Source of the DNA: Motacilla alba alba
Lineage: Eukaryota; Chordata; Aves; Passeriformes; Motacillidae
Direction: 5' to 3'
Length of the DNA: 64,000 nucleotides
Assembly: GCF_015832195.1 (NCBI RefSeq)
Contig: NC_052018.1
Span: forward strand, 55,241,666-55,305,665
Shown here: one piece after another, positions 33,640-45,190 of the stretch
Layout: each line of letters starts with the position of its first letter
Position numbering within the stretch: position 1 is the first letter of the stretch
Made by a program: the position numbers and the translations under genes
Notes under the pieces: model-generated
The model's database searches: none
Seen by the model: the letters and a program-made list of their open reading frames with translations, nothing else
Told to the model about the DNA's origin: nothing

Positions 33640-36600
33640 GCTCCTCTTCTCCACACCTTTGGTAGCCAGTCCCTGGCTTCTCTTGCTCTGCTGCACTCAG
33701 GAACAAGCTGCATTTAGGTGCACAGTGGAGACACTACAAGTTTCTCACTTTTTGGGTCTGCCTTAGGGAGTTTTATTACTGGACAATCTAGTCAACAATT
33801 TTTGGAAAAGAATGAAATAATTTTTAGGAACTTGTTGATGATCAGGAAAACAACTGAAAGGAGTGAATCAGGAACATTTTCTAAGTCCTCAAGATCTGAT
33901 TGCACAGATCTCTAACAAGGTAGAGTAAGTAAGAATAAAGGAAGAATTAAAGGAGAAACATGTTTATGCTTCTGTAACCTATCATGAGAATTAACAATAA
34001 CACTGGCTAAATGTGTTATTTTAGAATGCAGATGAGAATGTGGCAGGTAAGTCTTTGTTTTTGGTTTTAATGGTGAAAATTGATTGGGAAGACTGGGAAG
34101 GAAGACCATTCCTTGGGTAGCATTTGTTTATGCATTTTGTATATCTGTGATTCCTGGACATTTGAACTATCATCAAAAGGAGCCTGGGCAAAATTCACAT
34201 TCTTTATGTTTAGCACATTGATAAATTCAGTGTTTGCTCCACAACCTTGTTCTTAACAGACACAAAAAAGAGAGAATTATTGGTCCAATTTCCAAATAAG
34301 ACATAAGGAATTTGTTTAGGCTTTTGGGAGTTAATGAGCCTAAGTTTGAGTGGAACTTTGCTAAGTATAATGAAATTCTCAAGGAATGCAAGGCTGGTTT
34401 TGCTCAACAATAAACATCTAAGATTAAAAAAATACATATACATTTTTCAAACTTGTGCCTAAACCTCAAGCTTCTTGTTTTTAATTAGGGTGGTTGTTGC
34501 AAATTCAGGAAGTTAACCAAACATAAAAATACAAACAGAAAACAATAAAATTAAATACATTCAGAGCAACTTTTAATTTTTTTCCTTAGTTGTAGTTGTA
34601 CATAAATTATAGATGAGGTTAAAGTCAAAAGCATAGTGAAGCTTATAGCATATTTTACTGTACTCACCTGAACTCTTGCAATAATAAAGCCCTGGAGAAC
34701 TCAGACCTGAGTCAGTGTCACAGTGTCACAATACCTAGACCCTGTTAGAGTGCTTTTACAAGGCACAGGGTCAAGATAATGATTCTGGACATGAAATGTT
34801 TTGTTAAAAATGTTTTCTAACATTTGAAGAATTGATACATGTGCAAAGTCAAAACCAAGAGCAAAACCAGCATTACATGGTTTGTAATTCCAGTTTCTAT
34901 GGGTTTTCCATTTCCATCACTTTACTCTTTTCAGGAAAGAGAAGAAAAAGAGAGTAAGTCTGAGGGAAATTGAAGAAATCCTTTTTGAGTCCAACACTTT
35001 TACCTTATGTGTCAGCCCTTCTGTTTAGACTCTTCATCATAGTTGAGGATGAATGGGCAGCATAGTTACTGTAGTGTAATTGAGTCATTCTTCTCCTTGA
35101 AAAGGTGTAGATAGGTTTCTGTTGCTAGAGGTCACAGATTTGTTCCTGCAGAGTCTTGGTTTTACATTGTGTCCAGAGCTGATTCCTTTTGCACTTTTGA
35201 CATTTTATTATATAATTGCAGCAAGAAAAACACACATGCTGTATTTCGAGTCAAATTACTTGAATAAATGAGGTGTCTAATTTTTATTTCTTGAAGGCCA
35301 CCAGAGCAAATCTTGCCAAAGTTATGCTTTTACTCAAAATTCCTTAATTTTTCCTGCTTTTGCTTTAGGCCAACACAGAACAGTACATTCTCATTATTTA
35401 ATCCTATAAGAGAGAAAAAAAAGAAAACACAAAAACCCCACCAAGGTAACAAGAAGTTCTCTTCTACAGATATTTACCAAGAAAGCCAAGCAGGAACAGA
35501 ATTGCAGGACTCAAAACATATTTGATAATCCTGAACTAACTGAAGCCATTAGAGTTTTGGGGAGAACTAAGATGGGAATAACAGGAAAGCTGTAGAGAGA
35601 AAAAAACTCACAAGATTAAGACACTCGAGTGCCCAGAATTTTTGTGAAGATTTGATGCTGGGATACTTCTGATGGAAATAGACCCAGGGTGATCCTCTTG
35701 CCTAATGACTGCTCTTGCTTGGAAGGAAGTTTTGAATTTGTAAGCAAGTGTAGGGGATGAGATAATTGTTAGCCATCATAGAGTACCCATCTGTAGATAG
35801 CTTCAGCAGATTGACCATGGGGCAGTGGTGACACTCTGCCTGACCAGCTGTAACATGTCATCCCCAGAGCATGAGGGGTAAAGCTTTATTCCTTGCCTGT
35901 GTCTGCCCTTTGCACCTTGCAAAATATTCACTTACTTTTGCGTCATTTGTGCATCAAATCCTTCTTAATTTTGGAAGCTTTCTCCTTTTCCTGACCCTCA
36001 TTTTCCCCAACTGACTCCCAGTGCCTTTTCACCGCCTTTCCTCATTTTGCTTGTGTCTTCAGTGAACTGTATCTTCTCTAGCACAGAGATGAAGCTGCTG
36101 TTGCGCCTCGCTACTGCAGCCCACGTTCCCACAAGCAGCCCTTTCTGTCTTCAGAGCAATGCTCTCCTTCTCAGGAGGTGACTCCTTGTTTTTCTTCTGA
36201 ATATAAGCTGATAGTTAAGACTACCTTTGCTAGCCTAGGTGAGAAGTTTTTATAAAACAATGTATAGGTGAATGTGGCAGGCTTTTGGGAAGGCCATTGA
36301 TGGGTCTTAGAGATTTGTTTAGCCTGTACAATAGCTTGAAGGATGTTTTTAAAACAACTCTGCTTTCCAAGCTGGAAAGGTCACTGCTTCTTTCGAATAT
36401 TTTTGGAGATGTTTCTGTGGTTTGTCAGATCTAAAAATAAACTGTGATCAACACACTTTAAAATTATGACAGGTTTTTTTTTTTTTTAAGAGTATATAAA
36501 GCAATTATATATTTGTTTTCCAACTGGGGAACCAGTCAGAACTACAGACAAGCTATGAAAATCCCCTTCAGAATTCCAGGACTATTTTTTTCGTGTGTCT

Positions 36601-36752
36601 TCAAAGTTGTGAACATCTGCTTGCCTATCTGTTAATCTGTCTTATGCTTTTATAGAGCCTATCATTTTTTCAGCTGAGAGACAAAGACACCAGGAATATT
36701 TCTAGTCTTTTTTTCCTAAATTTCTAGGACAACTGGAGACCTTTGATTGAAG

Positions 36753-36769
36753 TTTTTTTTTTTTTTTTT
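36753..36769. repeat. Poly-T tract
   Basis: A run of 17 T. Confidence 0.85.
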
Positions 36770-39700
36770 CAATAGAAAGAGAAATCCTGATGAAATAGAC
36801 CCTGTGCATTGCTTGTGTTGATTTTCAGCAAAATGAAGCTGAGAAAAAATTTGGAATTCTTTTGTTCTGAAACATGTCAATTATTTGGTTTGATTTCGAA
36901 AGGAAGAAATGTTGGAGGAGTTTATTTGAAATCCTCTTCGTGTCAAGGACCTACTGGTCTTGATTGTCCTCAAAAACACTTTTAAAATTTTCACTTTGAG
37001 TGACATTTTTTTAAATGTCTATCACTGTAAGTAGGGCTGAAGTCATGTTTGGAAACCCAGTCTTCTTCAAAGAGAAGAAAAAAACTTTTTCTGGTCCACA
37101 TCAGGGAACACTTAAAAACATCTTATGATTTGTTTAGAGTCATGAAAGCCTGTTATGTAAAAGCAAATTTGGCAATGCAGTTTTACCATTTTCTGTCACT
37201 GCAGTTGTTCCTAAACCAAATCCCATTGTGAGTGTCTGCAGTACAGAGCCTTGGGTTAGGTAGTTCAAAAGGTCAGTGTTGGGTACAGGCCAGTGAGTCC
37301 AGCAGGTAGGGATCACTCACTGATGGTGGCCTCAGAGACCTTCAGCCATCATGCTGCATTTTCTCTGCTTTTGTGTGAGTCCTGTGCTCGAGTGTGCAGT
37401 ATAGCTGGGAGTGTGGGTGGAAGCTTTGCTGCCTGTAAAGAAATGGTAGCTGTTTGTCATGCTTTTTCTCTGCTGGAGTTGCAGGAGGTGTTTCTGAGGC
37501 ACAGCTGCAGGGATTGAGCCCAGTGAGATCTTCTTTGCAGACCTGAGGGTACCGAACTTTTCTCTGATGACACTCGCACACAAGGACCTTATCTCCCCTC
37601 ACAGCTGCTTCAGGAACATTTTGTGTTTCTGGAGTTTAATCTAGATGTTCCAACACAGAACAGCTCTCCAACCTAGTAGTAGTGGGGTTTCTGCCCTAAG
37701 CCCTCAAGCATGTCCCAGAAGGGTGATGTGCCAGGGACATTTTCAGAGGGCTCAATTATGGACTGTGTTGCCAGTGCCTGCAGGGCAGAGGGCTGGTGCA
37801 AGTTATTCCTTCAGGGGTTTGCCTGCCTTTCACAGCCAAGGGCAGTAGCATTCAGCACTTGTCAGTGCTGCACCAGCAGCTGCCCTTGTGGACGACCTGC
37901 TTTGCAAAGTGGCATGGGGAAGAGCTGAGGGGAGAGCCTTATCTACCTGGTCTGCCACCCCTAGAGTACACAGGCTAGGAAAGTCACCCGTGCATTTAAA
38001 GAAAGAAGAAGTAGCACAACCTCTCTATCAGTCCACTAATTTAAATCCCATTCTGTTCTAAACTCCCTTTTTGACAGTGAGTCTTATCTAAAACTGGCAG
38101 AAAAACAGAGGATGTTGCTTCTCTGAGCCTGCATTTAGCTTTTTTTCAAGTGGTGCAATAAAACATGGGAATAGACTTCAGCTTCCCATGTTTTAATTCT
38201 TGTTTTTTAATCCTTGTTTTCATTTTTGAAACTATTTGGATCCAAAAAGACATTTTTTTCTCTTTCCACTTCTGGTTTGTTTGTTGGACCACTGCCTGCT
38301 CACCCTATTCAGATGTCAAGAGACTCTCTATTTTTCCATTTCTGGAATAGTCATTCACGACTCAGTGTTTCTTGTGAAAACCCTCAGAATTTACAGTGTG
38401 TTTATTGGTCTCTCACCAACTGAAGTTTCTCTCTTGTAATATTTTGTTTCAAAGTTTCTCTCAGATACTGTTATATAGATTTGGTTCACAAAATAATTCT
38501 GTGGTAAGCCTAGGAGTTTAAGAGGCTATCTTCCTAAAAGATCTAGCTAATAAGCTAATTAAAATATAAGGAATTTATATAATTTGTTGAACTGGTAGGT
38601 TTGAGACATAGTTGATGGGGTAAGACATTTTTAATAGTAGACTAATGGGCAAAGGATACCAGTTGTGTGCAGTGTTTCAGGAATGCACAGTGAAACACAG
38701 CTTCTGTGTGAAGAGGTCATTCTTGGGTCCAGATCTTGCCAATTGTGCTGCACAGATTAAGAGCAGGTTTGTGCAAAAGAGCTTGTAAAATGTGGTAAAA
38801 CAGGGGAGAACCAGTAACCTGTGATGGTATTTTCCCAGTGTGCAGGTAACGTGGTTTACTTTAGAGGTGTTGCAGTTGAAAGGAAGACTGAAGAAGAGGA
38901 AGAAGAGGTCCATGGCATGAACTGGAGCAGAAATAGCAAGAAAGTAAAATGCTGAAGGGGATGTTCAACAAACTGTAGAGAGGAAAAACTTATGGAGGAG
39001 TTACTGAAAGATTAGAACATGGTGGGTTTTACACCAGAACCCGTTGCTGTTCCGCCCAACACCTAATTAGCCTGGTAAAGCGAAACATTAATGAACTTCA
39101 ACATTGACTTTTTTTTCATTTTTACAGCTATGTAAGCTGAAGTGTGGAAGGAAGCTGTAGAGGCAAATAGCTGGAATGTGCTACAAGTGTGTGAGAGGGC
39201 CAGGGCCACTGAACAGTGCAGGAGAAGTGGATGGAAACTGGTAAAATCAGTCCATTAAATGAAAAGTTTGCCAAATCAGACCTGTTCTATGATTCCATTT
39301 CTCATTTTACTTCCTTTCTGGATCTCATTAAACTGCACAGCTCTGGGGGAGGTAGGAACTTTTGGGGGACTGCCTCAGAAAAGGAAAACTGCATCTATGG
39401 TTTGGTTTGAGTGCTACCCTTTAAGTCTAATGAACTGATTCATTAAAGTATTATAATAATTGTATTTTAGACATAGCTTAGTTTTAAGCCTGGGCATGAA
39501 ATAATATCTTTCTAAAAATCAAGATTGTTTGTGAATCTTTCTTTTCCTGCTGTGGTTCTTGCTGAGTTTTGTCCAGGATGTCTCTGGAAATGTGAGCTCC
39601 AGATGTATCACAAGACAGCCTGTGTTGTGTGGCAGCTCTATGTTTAAGAAGAAAATACTGGAGGAGATGGCTAAATGTGCATGCAGACTTCTGTGTGTTG

Positions 39701-41434
39701 ATCACCTCTGATTCCAAACATCCTGTTCAGTTTCTAATCACTCATTAGCAGCACAAACAAGATAGATACCTTTAACCACTAAAAATTATCCCTCTTCCAC
39801 TCTCATGGTCTCTCTAGACTGGAGTTTTGTAAGCTGCTTGATGCAGATTTGTTTCCAGGGATCTCACAATCCAAATTTTGGTCCCAGCTATAGTCATTTA
39901 AAGCCTATTTGGACTCTCCTGAAATACAGATTTATAAGGAAAATGTTGACAGTTCCTGACCTCTTGTGTCACTGGTGGGAGCCATGATAATATTGATTTC
40001 CTCTAGCTGTCTTTCATCAAATGCTCAAAGCAGCATTTTTTCCTATGGTGCAAACATCAAAAAATGTGGACAGTTTTGTTTTCCTACATTTGGATAACGT
40101 CTGTGAACATACCATTTCTATGGGAATGCAGTGCAACCTTTCCCAATTTTATTACAAACTACCTTTTTTGGATAAAGTGTATGTGTCATTGTATGCACTT
40201 TCACTCTGTCTCATGTATCTTGTTCTAGGAAACTAAGTCTGCTTTTTTCATTCCTCCAGGACTTTCTTCATGAGGAATAGAGATGAGCACTGTTTCTTTG
40301 TCTCAGAATGCCTTCAAGTTGTTTGTCTTCCTAACCTAGACATCTGAAGTGTTTCCAAGTAGTTAAAGACTCTCAGTGATAGTAAGGTTTTACTGATATT
40401 TATGTTGCTTTTTGACCCAAACCAAAATCGATCATGATTATAAATGAGCTCTGACATCTGGAAAAAGTTATACTGAAGCCTGGCTGCACTTTAGTTCTTT
40501 ACCTTTTGGGACAAGCCTTTTGCATTTGATCTGGGTTGCAAATCTCAAAATCAGATTTGGATGTGCATGTGGAAAGAACGATATAAGAAAAAATGGAGAA
40601 AATGCAGAACGATCTCATATTTCCGTTGTTGTATTCTGCCCAGCTGAAAGGACAGCACCCATCTAATATCAGTGTAAAGGCTTGTTGATGCAAGGTAAAA
40701 GTTGCATGTTAAAATGTGTATCCTGTGTATCTGTGTATGTTCTATGAGCAGTTTTTCATAAAGCAGGCTTCAGTGCCTGACAGGAAAACTGAGGAAAGAT
40801 ATGTGCTGGCTCATCAGATCCCACACAGAGCAATTGAGTGCTTTCCAAAGAAGGAACTAGTCCTCTCTGAGCCAGAGAAGGGTAAAACTTACAATCCTCT
40901 CAAAGTTTTACTTAAGAGTCTGTGAAAGGGCTTGGCCTTGCCTACATGCCTCTCATGACAAATGGAAATAGGGAGTGGCTGAGGGAGTGGCCTTATTTGG
41001 AAACTGCTTTACCTAAGAAGAGAAGGCTAGTCCAGCAAAGGTGTGGTTTTTTCCCTTATGATTGGAGTGTGTCTGGAAGGTGTGGTCTCACATTTACATC
41101 CCGCCTCAACTGCTTTTGGCTTCTCTGGATTCGCCCGTTGCCTGTGGCTGGAAAAGGAACTTCTTGAAGCAGAATAAAACAGCTGTGTGAAAAACATGTT
41201 TTTTCTTCCTCTTTTTCTTCAGTGTATACATTCCTACTGGTATGTACCCAAAAAGGGAAGGCCATGATCCTGGGGAGAGAGTTTTGGGTCTGCTTAAGTA
41301 TGTGTATGTATGTACATGTCTGTGTATGTGCTTGAAATACCAAGATGAACATACCAGGTTTTGTGCTAGCCTGAGTGTTGGAGGGTGGTAGAGCTGTTTC
41401 TGAAGAAAGGTAAGAAAAAGTTCTTCAACATGGA

Positions 41435-41541
41435 TTGTTTTTTATTTTTGTGGGTTTTTTTGTTTGTTTGTTGTTTTTTGTTTTGTTTTTTGATTGTTTG
41501 TTTGTTTGGTTGTTTTTTTTGTGGTTTTTTTTTTTTTTTTT
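41435..41541. repeat. T/G-rich low-complexity tract
   Basis: Runs of T broken by single G or short GTTTG units, ending in 18 or more T. The complementary strand is A/C-rich and gives spurious Lys/Gln/Asn-rich frames. Confidence 0.85.
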
Positions 41542-44502
41542 CAAAGATGCTGCTGACAGCTCTGGAAGAAGGCCTGTCTTTGGGGGGTGGGTGTTTTGGT
41601 GTGCGTGACATTTAATGTAGTCCCTTGCATCAAAGTGAAGCCAACATAAACATGGTTGCAGCATCTCACATAATCTCTGAGCCCCAATAGCAGGCTACAG
41701 AAAAGGACATGCTGGGCAGTCAGGCCCTGGCTACTCTGCATGCAGTTGCCATTCAGTATTTAATCCCTTCCTCAGCATGTATATGGTGTACATTCAACCG
41801 TAGAGGCTACGCTACCTTATGTCAGGAAGCAATTCAGCTGCTACTGGCCTCTGTGTGTATTAATTTTGGGATGCAGATACATTTGTGGCAGAAGGTGGAC
41901 TGGAGGAACTCTTGCATGTGGGTTGTGGAGCATCCAGAAAGCTTTTGAGTTGCTGTTGACTTGGTTGGAATGAATTTACTGGGATTGCTCTAGTCCTTCC
42001 CTATTTTGCTTCTTCCATCCATGCCTTATCAGGCATTATCTTTGTTTATTCCAGACAGAGGGTATAAGAGGTAGTCTGCTGATTTTTCTCATGCTTTGTT
42101 TTCTAAAACAGAATTTGAAGTCTCTTGAATTTACAACACCCTGACAGTTGGTCCAGATGCACATACATTTAGTGTTAATTTCACTGAGAACAGAGCTGTG
42201 GTGTTGCTTACATTGGGAGTGTACAGTGGACAGAGAGTCCCTTCAATGTGAAGCCCTGATGTGACTGTGCCCAAAAGCACTGAAGGAGCTGTAACCAACG
42301 CACTGGGACTGGCTGCTCCCACCATGTCTGGGATTCCTTTGCTGTGGCATGCTGTGCTGCTCAGCACAACCAAGGCACTTCCAAGAAGCCTCATGTGGGG
42401 ATGTGCAGGTCACAATCCATTTCTCTAATAGTGCTCCCTCTCCTATATCTGATTATGTTCCTATAACTCATAGCAAATGTCTAGGCATGACAGCCTAAAG
42501 GGCTAACATTTTCAGGTTAGACTCATAACTCTTTTTCAGCTGTAGATACCGCTGAATACCTTTATAAACACCTGTCAAGGACCCATTTCTCCTTTGTCTG
42601 CAGAAACTTGGTGAAACTGGAAGTCTAGCTATCTGCCACACTCTGGTTTAGCAGATGAAAGTTACTAAAATATTTCCTCTCTTTTTTGTAACCAAGACAA
42701 GCTGAGGTGCACAAAAATAATTGCATACCAGTCCACTGCAGGAGGAAAAGTGTCTGGCATTGTGTCTTTGGAGTGCAGACAGGCAGGAGAGACAGAATGT
42801 TTGTCGTCAGGATCCCTTGCACGTACTCTGGAGCCACAGCTGAAATTTTTAAGATACTCGTACACATTGCACCACCATGAAGACATATCCTCCAGATGAT
42901 GTAAACCAAGTGAGTGATGCATGTTGAGGTCACCGCTGTACAGAGAGCTTTATACACCCAAGGCACTGACTGGTCTAAACTGCCATGCCAGAGCTGTGTG
43001 AGTTAGCCTGGACTGTGTGCTACGCTGTTCTGCTTCTCTGGAGCCAAACTAGGATGTTTAAATAAGGCTTCTGAATCTCTACACTGCCTTGCATTCATGG
43101 CTTAAGACTGCACTAAGAGACAAGACATATACCTCATTTTTAAAATTGGCATAGATTCCAACACACAAGGGTGCTTTATAAAAATTTCTGGCTTCTTGAT
43201 CTTCCTCTCCTCCTTGAACATTCTTCCTCAGGCTTAGCTTCCCTCCTTCGACCCCAGCACTACGCCTGAGCAAACACACTGGTTACATCTGCGTGGGCAA
43301 GGGACAGTGTCAGCCCCCAGGGTCAGCTCTCTGGTGAACATCCAGCAGCTGTTCCCCAAGTTCTGACAGACGTGATAGTCCTTTGGCTGCTGTGCATGCA
43401 CCGAAATAGATTGTTTCTCCTGTCAGAGGAAAAGATGGCAAGTGTGTAACTTAAGGAAAAGGGATCCAATGGGAGATAAGAGTGTAGGAGACATTACTGC
43501 AGTTCTATATTTGGAATTGGTTACGTATGTGTGTGGTAACCCTAATGATGGGTGGACTGTACTTTCTCATTACCATAATTACATTTCCTTTCATAGCTAG
43601 GGTTGGGGATGCATCCAGACGTTGCAGAACACATCAGTAGATTTAGTGTGGCTTACTCAGTCTCCATTTATCAGACTGTGTCCCAATTATGTTACATTTA
43701 GGAAACAGAATAATTTTCTGGTTATAGCACATGGAATTTGTGGCATTCTAATCCTAGTCATCCTGCTGTATGACCTTGGAGAAGTTGTTTTACTGCTCTT
43801 TGATGGTAAAAAATTAACTCGCCCCATGGATGGATTTTAATACCATGCCAAGGTTAAAAAAATCTGAAGCTAAAGTTAGCCTTCTAAATCCATATTTAGG
43901 GCCTAAATAGGATGACTTGTTTCCATAATCCTGAGCACCCAGAAACTGTCTCTTGCTGAGACCAGCTAGAGATTTTGGGTGTTCAGTAGTCTGAAACATG
44001 AAGCAAAAGAAGAGTGAAAGCAGCTGCTCGTGTGCACATGAGGCGGAACTCACTGATGTGGTGTGGTAAAACAGGGACAGCAGTCTGTCTTTCCTGAGTG
44101 GTTGTCACAGTCACAGCAGTGGGGAGATGTAGGTGGGATTAAGCTCATGAATTTTGTTGTCTAAAAGTGGAATGTCTGCCTTGAACAGCCTGCTGGCTGT
44201 TCAATATCTCTTTAGTAGATCCCTTAGTTCAGTGAATCTGGAACAGCTCTCAATCAGGACAGATGAGCATCGCCTGATGTACCATCCTGCCCACCTCTCT
44301 GGATGTGGGATGAGTTATCCTCTAGAGGTGCTCAGCCCTGTCCATAGAGTTAAGCACTTCCTAAATGTTTAGATGGCTTGGTTGGACTCTGTTGACTGTA
44401 AAGTCAGTGGGTGACTTATGGTGCATTAGGTGTGTCAGAGCTGCCCACAGCTGCAGAGAAAGGTGAAACTCTATTACAAGCCTGAGCAGTTTCCTTGTGG
44501 AA

Positions 44503-44508
44503 GCTAGG
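44503..44508. repeat. Left target-site duplication of the LTR
   Basis: GCTAGG directly before the 5' TG of the LTR, identical to 45185-45190. Confidence 0.85.
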
Positions 44509-45184
44509 TGTCGGAATCCAGAACATCCCTCTGGGTGCCCTGGATGGCCAGAGCCGCTGGCAGGGGGCTCTGAGACCATGGCATGCAGCCAAAGACACAC
44601 GTGGGGTTTTGATCTTAGCCCGTGGAGCAAATTACTAACTCTGTATGAAGAATTACAAGCCACACACACACAAGTTTAGATAGTATAGTAGAAGTAGTCA
44701 CGAAGTAAAAGGTAGGATTTCTGAGTGCTGTACAGGGGGGTTTTAAGCCTTGTACGCAGGGGTCCAGGTTTTGTACATGAGAGTCAGGAGTTTTAAGATG
44801 GAGGGACTTGGGTGTGCCCTGTCCTCTTTCTTTCTCCTTCCTAACCTCCATGTCTTTGGTGATGTTGGCACTTACAGATTGGTTTAGAGTAGAAAGTCAC
44901 CATTCAATATAGATAGTAGGTATTGGAGAGAAAGCATAAACATGTAGTACGTAATATATGATATAAAAGATGGCACCAGCCTCCTGGGAGGGCAGAGAGT
45001 GCCTTTGTCTGAGCTGCTGAACGGGCCACAGCAGTTCAGGGAGAAGAATCTTGTAGATAACCAACAATAAACAACCTTGAGAACAGACAACAGAAGACTA
45101 CTGAGTCTTTCTTCGAAGGCACGGGTTGGAGGAGGGACTTTTCCATCTTTCGGGGTCATCCCAATCCGGGGGTGAAACCCCACA
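44509..45184 (+). mobile_element. Solo LTR of an endogenous retrovirus
   Basis: A 676-bp element begins TGTCGGAATCC and ends GTGAAACCCCACA, so it has TG...CA ends, and is flanked by the perfect 6-bp direct repeat GCTAGG. A TATA-like TATAAAAG at 44962-44969 and an AATAAA at 45066-45071 set the + orientation and suggest U3, R and U5 in order. No primer-binding site, gag, pol or env lies beside it, so the provirus was reduced to one LTR by recombination. A 6-bp duplication is typical of class II (ERVK-like) elements. The text resembles LTRs abundant in songbird genomes. Confidence 0.88.
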
Positions 45185-45190
45185 GCTAGG
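45185..45190. repeat. Right target-site duplication of the LTR
   Basis: GCTAGG directly after the terminal CA of the LTR. Confidence 0.85.

Larger units (their letters stand above)
28681..44508. other. Long intergenic stretch, no gene recognised
   Basis: About 15.8 kb upstream of CCN2. It holds simple repeats (T runs at 36474-36488 and 36753-36769, a TATG/TGTA stretch at 41299-41330, a T/G-rich tract at 41435-41541) and a 39-bp tandem duplication at 33563-33639. The longest frame (163 codons at 32225-32716) has no family resemblance and no splice or promoter context. Confidence 0.6.

Noticed and set aside
41366..41664. Lys/Gln/Asn-rich - strand frames
   Set aside because: Translation of the complement of a T/G low-complexity tract, not a protein.
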